Of a stretch of 64,000 nt of DNA, positions 30,750 to 41,522 are shown one piece after another. The notes under the pieces were generated by a model. It did no database searches. It worked only from the letters and a program-made list of their open reading frames with translations, and was not told the DNA's origin. The first letter of the stretch is position 1. Each line of letters starts with the position of its first letter. The position numbers and the translations under genes were made by a program. This DNA is from Lytechinus pictus (lineage: Eukaryota; Echinodermata; Echinoidea; Temnopleuroida; Toxopneustidae): the NCBI RefSeq assembly GCF_037042905.1, contig NC_087252.1, forward strand, positions 23,701,701 to 23,765,700, read 5' to 3'.

Positions 30750-31097
30750 CATATAAGCTGACATCAGTATAGTTGTATATGATGTTCCCCTTGTAGTTCG
30801 AAACTCTGCAGATGTATCGGCCTTGTTCAGAAATACTGACGTCCTTGATGATCAAAGAATAATTTTCATTCATTTCCATGATGTCGCATACACTTTGACG
30901 TAGGCATTTACCGGTAGCGTCTTCAGTTGGGATCCATGAGACAAGATTTGTTGATCGTCTGGGATCATATCCTTTCTTCCAGTAGACAGCCAACGGTGAC
31001 CCTCGAAACTGACATGTCAGGACTGCTCTGTCTCCTATTCTTACATTTTTGTGTGACTCAGTGTAAACAACATCATCAGGAACATCACCATTTATCC
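30750..31097 (-). CDS. Ig receptor exon: first, V-like Ig domain
   Basis: The acceptor is GTCATTTAG before 31097 and the donor is TATG|GTAAGT after 30750. The exon encodes 116 residues. Ig hallmarks are AVLTCQF (first cysteine), VYWKKGYDP (core tryptophan), YSLIIKDVSISEQGRYICRV (the D-x-G-x-Y-x-C region with E/Q in place of D) and a G-strand-like TDVSLYG. Two extra cysteines (KCLRQSVCDI) could form a second disulphide. It follows the signal-peptide exon in phase 1. Confidence 0.85.
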
Positions 31098-31671
31098 CTA
31101 AATGACAAAGATAATGTTATTCACACCAATAGAACACACGCTTTTGAAATATTCAAAGTCTTGTCCGATTTCATTCTATTCATCAAAGCATACATGAATG
31201 TTTCATAATTCTATAAATATTTTTTTATTACAAGGTTCAAATAAAAAAAATAGGGAACGTATTTTAGTTATATCTGAAGTGTTGAAATTGAAATACCAAA
31301 TACGAAATACAAGTGTCATTTCCCAAACACTGACCCAATTTACTTTCCAGTTAATATTTCATTCCAAATGTCCACAATGACAAGTATTTTCAATGCTATA
31401 CTTTATTCGTTTAATTTCTTTTAATTATCTGTGTTATTGTTTGACATTTTAATCATATTACCTTTTAAATAAATGGTAATTCGGCCGATGCCACGATTTA
31501 CCATATCAAAATACTATACAATAGTAGCTGCTAATAAGATTTATGGAATGAGGACTTTCAAATCATTTTGGAAAATCCAGATCTTGGTTAATTTTTGTAT
31601 ATTATGTTAATACCACAATCTTATCCCCATGCCAAATTATCAGTGACACTCGATTAACCTTGTGTGCACAT
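31098..31671. other. Intron 1 of Ig receptor, host part
   Basis: AT-rich intron sequence; no gene or recognised repeat. Confidence 0.5.
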
Positions 31672-31769
31672 CACTGGCGTAAATCCCGGGGGGGGGGGAT
31701 GGGGGGATATATCCCCCCACTTTTCGAGGAGGGGGGGGGTGGCCTGTACAAACATCCCCCCCACACTTT

Positions 31770-31938
31770 TTAATAATAATAATAATATAGGGTATTTATA
31801 TTGCGCACATATCCACCTTGTTAGGTGCTCAAGGCGCTCCTATATTACCCGGCTAAGCTAGGCGTTCATAGCGCACACAGCTTTTTAAGGAATTACTTCC
31901 TACCGGTACCCATTTACCTCACCTTGGGTTGAGTTTTA
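31770..31938. repeat. SINE/LINE-tail type repeat
   Basis: An AAT microsatellite is followed by GGGTATTTATATTGCGC and GGTGCTCAAGGCGCT, then a GGTACCCATTTACCTCACC block. Partial matches occur at 46855-47068. Confidence 0.5.
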
Positions 31939-32789
31939 CGAAAGAAATGAAAAAAAATCACAAGAGATAATTGTTTTATTGGTGAAAATTCTTCCAAAAA
32001 TACCGCTTAACAAATAAAATAACATTATTGAATCATAAAATGCAAATAAAGAGCCAGTTCACAATTTCCAAACGAAATACTTATGTCCTTATTATAACAT
32101 TGAAGAGAAACCCCCGTTTCTTCCAATTCATCAATGTTGGGGTCTTTGGGAAGGGATTAAGATGGAATGTCAAAAATTTGTTGAATGTAATCTCTGATAA
32201 AACCATTAAACCATCATGGGGTAAAAAATATAATAATATTGGAGGGGTATTTGCCATATGGACATACAGTGGCGTAACTACGGGGGACATGGGGGGCACA
32301 TCCCCCCCCCCCCCCCATCGGCTGACCAAAAAAAAAAACGGGGAAAGGGGGAAAGGAGAAAAGAGGGAGAAAGGAAGAGAAACGTAGTGGGAAAGAAGAA
32401 AATATTATTCATTAGAATGTTATATTATATTATAACTATGTTAAGTTACATTACATAAGAAACATTTATCATAACTTTATGAAACATAATTTGCCCAGGG
32501 CCTACGTCTTCATTGTTCCTGGTGCTCGCATTGTCTGTTTAACGAGATATATAATCCTGTTGTACTAAAACATCCCGTTTTCAAGTCAATATAAACCAAA
32601 TATATTTCCTAGCACTTGAGTTATCATTGTTTTATGTAGTGACATATGCTTCTTTTTCATGACTCAAAAGTGATTGCCCCATGTTAAGGTCTTCGTATAT
32701 ATGAAACATTTCCTGCCCGTGATTACGTTCGCATTAGTGGATTGGTGAGATATGTCTGCTCTTCATGAATTTCTAAAATCAGTCCTTAA

Positions 32790-33373
32790 AGGAGAATGAA
32801 ACTCTTGGAGCAAGTTAGCTTTTGTGAAAGCAGAAAAATCAAAGAATAAGATCAACAAAAGTTTGAGTAAAATAGGACTAGCAATAGAAGAACTATGAGC
32901 ATTTGAATGTCGAGATCACTAATGCTATGGAGATCCTCCTATTGGCAATGCGACCAAGATCTATGATGTCACAGATGAACAACTCTCCCCCTTTGGACAC
33001 TGAAAATATACCCCAAAACATCTCTTTTTGCTCATTCTAATCATATGACAAACTATTCATCAATGATATAATGTTGTGAAACCTCTGTACTTGTCCTCTC
33101 ATAAAGAGAACACATCACCTTGTGATAGACTCTATAAAAGTGAGAATATAAGTGAAATAAGTACTAAAGTAATGAGGGAGTTGTACGTGTGTGACATCAC
33201 AGATCTTGGTCGCATTGCCAATAGGAGGAACTACATGGCATTAGTGATCTCAATATTCAAATGCTCATAACTTTCTTATTATTCATTCAATCTTCCTCAA
33301 ACTTTCAACAATATGTTTCTTTGATTTTTCTCTTTGATATGGATTCAGCTGGTTTCAAGGGTTTCATTCTCCT
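32790..33373. mobile_element. TTAA-type MITE (family B), copy 1
   Basis: AGGAGAATGAAAC at the left end and GTTTCATTCTCCT at the right end, flanked by TTAA (32786-32789 and 33374-33377). The body is a long imperfect inverted repeat around ATGATATAATGTTGTG. A second copy in opposite orientation is at 53071-53653. Confidence 0.88.
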
Positions 33374-33404
33374 TTAAAATGTCCCTTCTTCTGATCTGAA
33401 TATC

Positions 33405-33665
33405 AAAAATTTTCAGCTCGAGCTTCGCGCTCGCATCATTTGGTTAATGAAATATGTATGGTCCTAGTTAATTCCTACAAAGAAACCTTAGAATGCCCCA
33501 CTTCAGGTCTGAATTATCGAAGTTTTCAGCTCGCGCTTCGCGCTCGCACTGTTAAGCGAGACAGGTACCTAATATCATGATTACACAAATTTGAATATAA
33601 TGTCCCTTTTTAGGTGTGAATATAAAAAAAATTCAGCTCGCGCTTCGCGCTCGCATTATTTGATC
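33405..33665. repeat. Tandem repeat with GCTCGCGCTTCGCGCTCGCA core
   Basis: Three roughly 110-bp units, each containing TTTTCAGCTCGMGCTTCGCG followed by an AT-rich spacer. Related single units occur near 7190 and 7303. Confidence 0.7.
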
Positions 33666-33918
33666 AGTGAGAAACATATCCGTTTAATGACATTGTCCTT
33701 AAAATGTATCTATTAGGTCACTCACTCAGTCATTCAAAAATTTTGCTGGTGCCCCCCTCCCCACCCCCCCCCCCCCCATGCCGTGACCCACGGTCGCCAC
33801 TGTGGACATATCAATGACAATTCCTTGCATATCTAAAAACATGATTGCAAAAAATGCCAAAATATTTCAGTCATCCCCCCCCCACCCATCAACACGGATT
33901 TACGCCAGTGGTGCACAT

Positions 33919-34143
33919 TTCATAGAATGGGTTCTAATATTTCTAATTTCTATTTCAAACACTTAACCTTGGTAAGCTGCTATGCAGGCGATACAAACAA
34001 CAGTTTTCTTACCCTTGATACAGTAGAAAGCATGAATTTAACTATTGTCAAACACTATTAAATAACCTTTTTTAATATAAGCATAATCAAACACTACTAA
34101 AGGAAATTTTTTTCATAGCTTTTCCAAAACCTTTACTACTAAC
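33919..34143. other. Intron 1 of Ig receptor, upstream side
   Basis: Short host intron flank between the hAT-like element and the signal-peptide exon. Nothing recognised. Confidence 0.5.
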
Positions 34144-34246
34144 CTGCAAAGAACATGAAGGAGCAAACGTTGAAAACAGATACTATCCAGAGAACCAGTT
34201 TTCTTTTGGGAACCGCCATCTTCAGCTCCGCGGCATGGTGCATCAT
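34144..34246 (-). CDS. Ig receptor exon 1: signal peptide
   Basis: Two consecutive ATGs (34246-34244 and 34243-34241) start a 34-codon exon ending GCA G|GTTAGT. After a charged N-region (KMAVPKRK) there is a hydrophobic core LVLWIVSVFNVCSFMFF, a good signal peptide. The leftover base joins GG of exon 2 in phase. Which ATG is used is undetermined; a third in-frame ATG (codon 10) gives a more conventional signal peptide length. Confidence 0.75.
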
Positions 34247-34951
34247 GTAACATATCTACAGTATAAAGCTGCATTTCACTTGCATCAGTGCATGAATACA
34301 CATATATCGATGTTTACATTATAATTTATGAGATATGTATACCGTGTATCTACGATCATAAATCTATGTTAACTGCATATATCAAACGAACTTTGATAAA
34401 GTTAATGATTGCCTGTTTGACACGTCACCAGATATACAGTGCGTACAAAAAAAGTTCACACCAAGAAATCATTTTTTTAAATTATATATTTATGATATTT
34501 TGAAGATTTTTCCACATGTAATCATTGGTACAGTTCTCTTTAAGCAAATGTTGATATAACTGACGAAAAAATCCGCTTGAGTGAGCACCACTTACTTTTG
34601 AAAAGTTCGTGAAAATGTGATTTGCGCAGATCTCGGATATATTTATATGAATAAAAGTAGACGATGATCATGAACACATGGAATTTAGCGAGGAAGATTG
34701 ATAAGAAGATATCTTTTACATTTTCTTTGCCCAAAACACTTCATAGAACGTCATTGCACACCCATTCCCACACACCAAGGCCATGATCGTACATTTTGCA
34801 TCTTCAAATACACAATATTTTTTCCCCATTGGGAAGGAAGACACCCCTTTTACCAAATGGTATCAGCTCGCATATTCTGTGCTTCCATCGTTTTGTTTAA
34901 TAAGATATGATTATACGGTTCAGGATTTACAATGTAATTCACACTTAAAAT
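34247..34951. other. Upstream region of Ig receptor, no gene seen
   Basis: AT-rich. Probably contains the promoter or 5-prime UTR, but no clear core promoter motif was identified. A CAGTGCGTACAAAAAAAGTT segment at 34437-34456 resembles one end of a Tc1/mariner-type element, but the partner end is absent. Confidence 0.4.
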
Positions 34952-36492
34952 AAATTAAACAATGCTGTTTACTATGTGAATCGCACAGCAGTTGTTTAGA
35001 GTTTAAATAAGTGTTTAAATTCGTCAACAACCATGCTTAAATTATTGATAATTAAATATTTTAATTTACACTTTATTGTTTAGGATTTTAAACACTTGTT
35101 TAAAATATTTAAAACAAGGCAAACGCCAAGCGTTGTCTCGCCTGCATATTGCAGTCATGAAGAGACTGCATGTCAAAACTACATGTATGCTATATGACTT
35201 AGATGGACCTCTGTTACGAGTTTGGCGATCCCACCTCGAAGCTATAGAAAGTTATCGTGTGTACAACACAGCAGTGCCTGTCATGAAAAGTTCATTGACC
35301 TTTGACCTTAATCAAATTCAACTCACATTCGAACTTGACCTGCACCTTCAAGAGATGGACCTCTTGTTTGAATTTGGCAATCCTACCTCGAAGATATAAA
35401 AAGTTATTATGTGTACAACAAAGCACAGTGCCAGTCATGGAAAGTTCATTGACCTTTGACCTTAATCAAATTCAACTCATATTTGAACTTGACCTGCACC
35501 TTCAAAAGATGGACCTCTTGTATGAATTTGGCAATCCTAACTCGAAGATATAGAAAGTTATTGTGTGTACAGCACAGCACAGTGCCAGTCATGGAAAGTT
35601 CATTGACCTTTGACCTTATTCAAATTCGGCTCACATTTGAACTTGGCCTGCACCTTCAAGAGATGGACCTCTTGAATGAATTTGGCGATCTCACCTCGAA
35701 GCTATAGAAAGTTATTGTGTGTACAACACAGCACAGTGCCAGTCATGGAAAGTTCATTGACCTTTGACCTTATTCAAATTCGACTCATATTCGAACTTGA
35801 CCTGTACCTTCAAGAGATGGACGTCTGTTATGAATTTGGTGATCCCACCTCGAAGCTATAGAAAGTTATTGGGTGTACAAAGTTATTATGTGTACACAGC
35901 ACAGTGCCAGTCATGGAAAGTTCATTGACCTTTGACCTTATTCCAATTTGACTCATATTCGAACTTGACCTATGCCTTCAGGAGATGGACCTCTGGTATG
36001 AATTTGGTGATCCCACCTCAAAGATATAGAAAGTTATTATGTGTACAACACAGCACAGTGCCAGTCATGGAAAGTTCATTGACCTTTGACCTTCTTCCAA
36101 TTTGACTCATATTCGAACTTGACCTGTGCCTTCAGGAGATGGACCTCTGTTATATGAATTTGGTGATCCCACCTCGAAGCTATAGAAAGTTATTGGGTGT
36201 ACAAAGTTATTATGTGTACAACACAGCAGTGCCAGTCATGGAAAGTTCATTGACCTTTGACCTTATTCCTATTTGACTCATATTCGAACTTGACCTGTGC
36301 CTTCAGAAGATGGACCTCTGGTATGAAGTTGGTGATCCCACCTCAAAGCTATAGAAAGTTATTGGGTGTACAACACAATTGTTGACAACGACGACGATGA
36401 CGCCGGAAATAGTGATACCATGTCTCGCTCCGCTACGCAGGCGAGACAAAAACTACTGTGCGATTCACGTAGTAAACAGTGTTGTTTAAATT
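34952..36492. mobile_element. TIR element carrying a roughly 155-bp tandem array
   Basis: Left terminus AATTAAACAATGCTGTTTAC followed by TATGTGAATCGCACAGCAGTT. The right terminus is its inverse (CTGTGCGATTCACGTAGTAAACAG then TGTTGTTTAAATT). Inside, GTCTCGCCTGC and GCAGGCGAGAC form a second inverted pair (35138 and 36437). The interior is dominated by the tandem array below. A target duplication was not resolved. Confidence 0.7.
35235..36375. repeat. Roughly 155-bp tandem repeat, seven units, each with a DR1 site
   Basis: The unit runs GAAAGTTATTGTGTGTACAA, CAGTGCCAGTCATGGAAAG, TTCATTGACCTTTGACCTT, TTCGAACTTGACCTG, GAGATGGACCTCT, ATCCCACCTCGAAGC. Some units carry a small internal duplication. 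Short open frames through the units (MTLIKFNS...) are repeat by-products. Confidence 0.9.
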
Positions 36493-37991
36493 ATTATTAA
36501 CAGTGCAGGGCAATGTATGAAATAAAACATCCACGATACTCTATTGTATGGATTCATATTTTTCCTGTTCAACACTTTATATCCACTAGACTTAGTTCCG
36601 AGTCCAGCAATTAATCGTTCAACTGATATTTATGATTGATCACACGCAATACTCTATGCATTCCATTATCATAGAAAGAAACCCTACGACCAATCACTAA
36701 GCTTTATGTCACAGGGCCAAAAATTAAGGAAAAAATGAAAGATACACTCTACAAACACTGATTAATTTTGCCAAAAGTGAGTAGAAAGGGATTACATGTA
36801 TGCATGTTTGCTGTGTATCTTTTTTTACCCCATATTGGGCTATTTCAACACACCATTGCGTAAAATTTACAAAATACACAATCTTTTTACCCAACCAACA
36901 TGCATGTTCCCACTTTACCCAAAATTGGGTAAACCTTTTTTTGGAGTGCATAGAAATACAGATATGAGAGTTTAGAGAGCTGAAGGAGTGAAAGGAAATT
37001 GCATGGTGGCAGTTAATTGACGAAGTCTTCGGATTTTTTTTAGTGACAGTAGAAAAGTATGACAGTGATAAAGAAAAAAGGTATAAGTGATACTAGAAGC
37101 AGAGAAGAAAGTCATGTAGTTATTGGAAATAGCGAGTTTGTAGGGTACATGAAAGAGAGAGAGAGGGGGAGAGAAGGTGAAGGAACGGATCAATATATGA
37201 ATGAGACGGTGCTATAATGGGCTTCTCAGAATGTACACAATCAAACTTTATCTCAAAGTGTTTGCTTATTTCAATATTTGTATTATTATGAACTTCATCA
37301 TAACCAGACTTTAGGCGCGTTAGTATCACTAGACCTGTTAATGATTAACCTTGTTTAACATACATTGAGGTATACCTGCTAGGGTCATGGGCACCGGTTC
37401 ATGATGCATGTCAGGAATTACAAGTTGTCATTCACTGACAGTTATCATACGCATACAGTTATCATAGTAAGAGTCAGAGACCAGTGCTCTCAGTCAATTA
37501 AAACCAAGGATATTACTAAAATATCAACAGTAATTAATGTATTGTAGCAGCTTGTGCTACCAACTCGCATTAAAAAGCCCCCACCCCGATCTAGACTACC
37601 TTCTTTTATACCTTCTCTTCTCAATCTTCTGCCTGTCACTACAGCTAATATCATCTCCACCATTTGTTTCCTTCCCAGATTTCTTTACATCCTTGTTGAT
37701 TGAAAATATAATTAAATTGTAAACTGGTTCAAACACAGCATACATGTGCACCTGAATCCTTGCTATGCATTAAAAAAGACATCACATAAATGCACAAATG
37801 CATTAATGAACAGTTGATGGTGGTATTTATTCATCAATGCCCACTGAATCTGGATTGAATATACTTCTTAAAAATAAAGAAAAATGTAAATTGACTAAGG
37901 AGTAGAGTGAAACAATGGCAATAAAATATTTTTATTTGTTCAAATCATTTGACTAGAAAAAATATCCATATCTTCCCAAATTAAAGTCATT
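36493..37991. other. Intergenic, no gene seen
   Basis: Between the two host genes. Contains ACCCAA/TTGGGT word repeats (36820-36930) and purine-rich stretches, but no exon or recognised element. Confidence 0.5.
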
Positions 37992-38304
37992 GGCCCGTAT
38001 TCTGAACTCTGGTTTCAATTAAACCCTGATTTTAAGTTGTGGTTTAACTATGGATAGCCAATTGGGAGAAAAATCCCTGATAGTACAAATCCACTTTATT
38101 AACTCATTTGACTTAAGTTGTTCATATTGTCTGGGAATGATTACTTAAGTATTTTTCTTCATCATGAAAGCAAAATGAAACGAAATAGTATACATAAGAA
38201 ATATACAATACAAACAGAATTTTTGAAATTTTGGCTCCTCATGATTTAAGCACACAGTTAAATAGACCGTGGTCTAAGTTAAACCCGACTTCAGAATACG
38301 GGCC
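37992..38304. mobile_element. MITE with GGCCCGTATTCTGAA ends
   Basis: GGCCCGTATTCTGAA at the left and TTCAGAATACGGGCC at the right, with ATT duplicated on both sides (37989-37991 and 38305-38307). 313 bp, no ORF. Confidence 0.88.
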
Positions 38305-38598
38305 ATTTACTACACAAAGACTTAGTTTACACTAACATAATGCAAAAGAAAAAAAGATAATTGCAAAATAAAACAAGAAGCGTTTACATACTGTTAAAAA
38401 CCATGCACCAAATTTCAAACATACTGTACACAAATATTGCAAATGAAATGCTGTAAAATCAAGGATTATGTTAGTACTGTATAAATGTCAATCAGCCTTT
38501 GTTCAATATACTGAACCAAATGCAAAAAAATTTACAATTTTTTCTAGCATTATACCTTAGCTTTAATAATTTTTACCAGTTGAATAAAATATCTCTTA

Positions 38599-39017
38599 AG
38601 GCGACCGCACACCTTACAATCGGTCTGCAACCCGATTTTGGAATAAAACCTAGTAGAATTTGATGTTAATATTGAGACTTGGAATATCTTACTGTGTAAT
38701 GTTCAAAATCATTGTACAAATACCTATGTTCAAATCTGTGACTATGCTATCATCCTTCTTAGAATAAAAGTAAATTTAATATCTATTCGCAATGACGTCA
38801 CAGCAGTCGTACGATTGGCTACGATTTGAAACAAATTTTGCCTGTACTACAAAATAAAGGCTTGCAATCTTTCAAAATGGTTATAGTATTTAGTATTCTT
38901 TCAATTAATTTTAACCTCAAATAAAATGATATGTTCCATTCACATTTTCAGAAAATGAGTAAAATGCGATTCGTTCCAAAATCGGATCGCGAACATTCGT
39001 AAGGTGTGCGGTGGCCT
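38599..39017. mobile_element. MITE with AGGCGACCGCACACCTTAC ends
   Basis: Left AGGCGACCGCACACCTTAC; right GTAAGGTGTGCGGTGGCCT. TTA flanks both sides (38596-38598 and 39018-39020). The subterminal CCGATTTTGGAA / CCAAAATCGG pair is also inverted. About 419 bp. Confidence 0.85.
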
Positions 39018-40617
39018 TTATGCATTAAAAATAGGATGACTGGAAACTATTGTTCCTTCTAAATAGTTCTCTGGTGGTTAATTTGTTTGAATTTAGAAAT
39101 ATAATTCAAAATATATACATTTTCTATGAAATAACATACTGTTGTGTTTTAGTATATGATTCACTTTGAGCAAATACTGGAAAATTTCAGATTTGGATAA
39201 GGGGCACACATATGAATAAACGAAAAAAATAAGTTTTTCCAATCCTTTGAATTAATAAAATTAAAAAAAAATAATTCACACTGATTGTATCCCAGAGTTT
39301 CTATCCATTCTGATTTACATTAGAATAACATACAGTGACAAAATATAATATACAAATCATTACCGAAAAATCCCCATATCCAACAGTGATGCCAAAGGGA
39401 CAAAATTTAGACATCATATATCAATATTTGATTATCTACGTTTCATTGCAACAACGTTTGAGCAAAATCAAATGCACAAGACAAAATAATTGGGAAAGAT
39501 TTTTACAATGTCAACTACCATCACTGCTTGGTCAATCTAGATTGAATATTTGAGCCACTTCATTTTCTGGCTATGTAAGTACTGACATTATTTACAATAA
39601 AAATTATCATATGAAACGAAACGGTATAGATGTGTCTTTGCAAAAGTCTATTAAGTTCTTGGTACTGAAATTTTGCAAAACTCCATCATGAAGTGAATAG
39701 ACACTTAGACATTCTTTATAAAAAAAAATCTAAAATAATTTGAATACCAGCACTTAGATATAAAAGGTAAAAGTGGGCTAAATGTGAAAAAAGTTTTTTT
39801 CTTCGTCAAAGATTTATCTAAATGTCTTTGCTTCATACATTACCTCCTAAAAATCATCTGTACAAAGAATGGGTGTTGGCATTTAAACAAAAATATATCA
39901 ATTGTTATTTATTACAACACAGGAACTTTCTTCCACAATGGACTCTGGTCTTGGGTATAAGCATAAATCAGCCAAAATCTATCCCTTGCTTTACTATTGT
40001 GTATAGATATTACACAACATTACATATTCCCTCATACCATGAACAAATAAAATAGAAAGATATCACACTGATTTTGTAAATATATATAGGCCTATATATA
40101 TCTAAATAATTTCTTTGATTTACATCCCTGTACAGTATTTAGCATTTATTCAAAATTGACTAGAATATGCTTGGGGGGTTTTAAATCAAATCATCAAAAA
40201 TGAAAATAGATATTGGAATCCTTCATTGGAATCCTTCTTTCTATGCTATATAGATCGGCAGTTTTTATCACAAGCAAAATATCACATGTTTTCCTGTTGT
40301 GATTTGTCTCATCTACTGAGTATCAATAAGGCAACTGTTATCTTTGGATTTCTAAGTTTTCCATGAATTTGTATATGCAGTCTACATTATAAATTTTCGA
40401 ATCTTGATACAAGTCATAATCACATATTAATCTTAACCCTCACAACATTGTACAATATTAGCATGCCTTATTCTTTTGTCCCAATTTATCTTCATAATTT
40501 TGTTTTAATTCAGAAGATATCTGCATTAGCTTTACCTGCTAATAGTTGTGCATTCAAACCTCGTTGACGGGTGGATACAAATTGATATAATATTTTATAT
40601 CTTCATACATGTACTTC
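39018..40617. other. Intergenic, possible 3-prime UTR of the FG-GAP gene; no gene seen
   Basis: AT-rich with scattered short frames lacking motifs. It may include a long 3-prime UTR of the minus-strand gene ending at 40881, but no single polyadenylation site stands out. Confidence 0.4.
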
Positions 40618-40845
40618 CACCCTAGCCATAATGATGATGATGATCCACAGCATTTATATTGCGCCATATATCTGTTAAAAACATTCATAGGCGCAGGCTC
40701 ATCCAAAAAGTTAATCACTACACATCTGCCAAAATAAGTGAGTTTTGAGAGACGGTTTAAGAGTTCTATGCTGTCAATTTCACAAAGTGAAGAAGGGAGG
40801 GAGTTCCAACGCTGGTGTGAAAATATTTTGGTACTGTGCAACCTT
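40618..40845 (-). mobile_element. CR1/L2-like LINE 3-prime fragment
   Basis: On the minus strand this reads FSHQRWNSLPSSLCEIDSIELLNRLSKLTYF-like sequence, the C-terminal RT-region pattern of CR1/L2 LINEs. It then has the tail ATATGGCGCAATATAAATGC followed by an ATC repeat. It is heavily truncated and lies about 36 bp past the stop codon of the FG-GAP gene, so it is part of that gene's 3-prime UTR or flank. Confidence 0.6.
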
Positions 40846-40880
40846 TATTTTAGGTACTTAGCACCTCTCTAGAATAAATT

Positions 40881-41140
40881 TCATTCCTTTGTATCCTCTT
40901 TGATTCTCTCCCGGAAGAAACTGTTCCCATACGTGCCCATGTAGGCGCCCCACTCCTGCTGGTGGAAAGGGAGTATCTTGGCACAGCGCGCTCCCGGGTT
41001 GGTCCTCTTTGCCTCCTTGAGGCCGCAGTCACAAGAGAGCCGTAGTCTGTAGACCGTCATCTCCCCCGCATCCAAGTTGAAGGGATAGATGTTGAGGGGG
41101 TCGGTAGGTGACTCTGTAGGAGATGCTGTAGCTGAGGCAG
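40881..41140 (-). CDS. FG-GAP gene terminal exon with stop
   Basis: The acceptor is TATCTTTAG before 41140; the stop TGA is at 40883-40881. It encodes ASATASPTESPTDPLNIYPF, then MTVYRLRLSCDCGLKEAKR, and a third cysteine in CAKILPFHQQEWGAYMG followed by YGNSFFRERI. The three cysteines and the QEW...G...G..FF pattern look like the family's conserved C-terminal module. AATAAA lies 32-37 bp beyond the stop (minus strand, 40849-40844), but a LINE fragment overlaps it. Confidence 0.85.
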
Positions 41141-41301
41141 CTAAAGATAAGAAAAAATATAGAGGTTAAAGAACATCATCAATAAATTCTCTATTGAATG
41201 GAGAATCATTGAAATTGCTATTTCATACTCTTTGTCATCCATATAAACCATTTTAAAACTGAAAAAAAATGTTTTTTAAATCATAGGACATCTCCATGAA
41301 C

Positions 41302-41522
41302 AGGGGGGTTTTTCACAAAGATTTAAGTATAACTTAAATCGCACTTTAATGCCGACATGTACATGTACATGATATGAAACGCGCAATCTCATTGATCAAT
41401 ACGCAGTAGTGCGCGTGCTCTTTGCATAATTTGACCAATGCGGTCATGCCTTTTATAATTCACGCAACTGGGCATTTAAGCACGACTCTAAGTCATGCTT
41501 AAATCTTTGTGAAACACGCCCC
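41302..41522. mobile_element. MITE with CACAAAGATTTAAG ends
   Basis: AGGGGGGTTTTTCACAAAG plus ATTTAAG at the left is mirrored by CTTAAATCTTTGTGAAACACG plus CCCCT at the right. About 221 bp, in the last intron of the FG-GAP gene. Target duplication unclear. Confidence 0.8.

Larger units (their letters stand above)
32267..33802. mobile_element. hAT-like TIR element with 8-bp duplication (inner)
   Basis: The ends are CAGTGGCG and CGCCACTG, with TGGACATA duplicated at 32259-32266 and 33803-33810. G/C homopolymers lie next to both ends. It contains a nested TTAA MITE and a tandem GCTCGCGCTTCGCGC array. No transposase. Confidence 0.88.
31672..33910. mobile_element. hAT-like TIR element with 8-bp duplication (outer)
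   Basis: The ends CACTGGCGTAAATCC and GGATTTACGCCAGTG are exact inverted copies. GTGCACAT is duplicated at 31664-31671 and 33911-33918. An 8-bp duplication with a CA[C/G]TGGCG terminus is typical of hAT-type elements. It is non-autonomous and enlarged by a second hAT-like element inside it. Confidence 0.88.
4611..34246 (-). other. Ig-superfamily transmembrane receptor gene (four coding exons resolved, 3-prime end open)
   Basis: Reading on the minus strand, exons 34246-34144, 31097-30750, 5604-5239 and 4697-4611 splice with GT-AG borders. Every junction is phase 1, the usual arrangement for extracellular Ig exons. Together they encode about 301 residues: a signal peptide, a V-like Ig domain, a second Ig domain, a short stalk and one membrane helix followed by KWTRR, a basic stop-transfer stretch that places the C-terminus in the cytosol. 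The last exon seen ends with one spare base, so at least one cytoplasmic exon is missing. I do not recognise a specific orthologue. It could be an adhesion or innate-immune receptor of the large echinoderm Ig repertoire. Introns 1 and 2 are filled with transposons. Confidence 0.8.

Noticed and set aside
34437-34456. Tc1/mariner terminal repeat CAGTGCGTACAAAAAAAGTT
   Set aside because: Only one end was found; no inverted partner nearby, so an element cannot be delimited.
35302-35861. Series of similar 60-80-codon frames (MTLIKFNS..., MNLAI...)
   Set aside because: By-products of the roughly 155-bp tandem array; each ends at the unit boundary.
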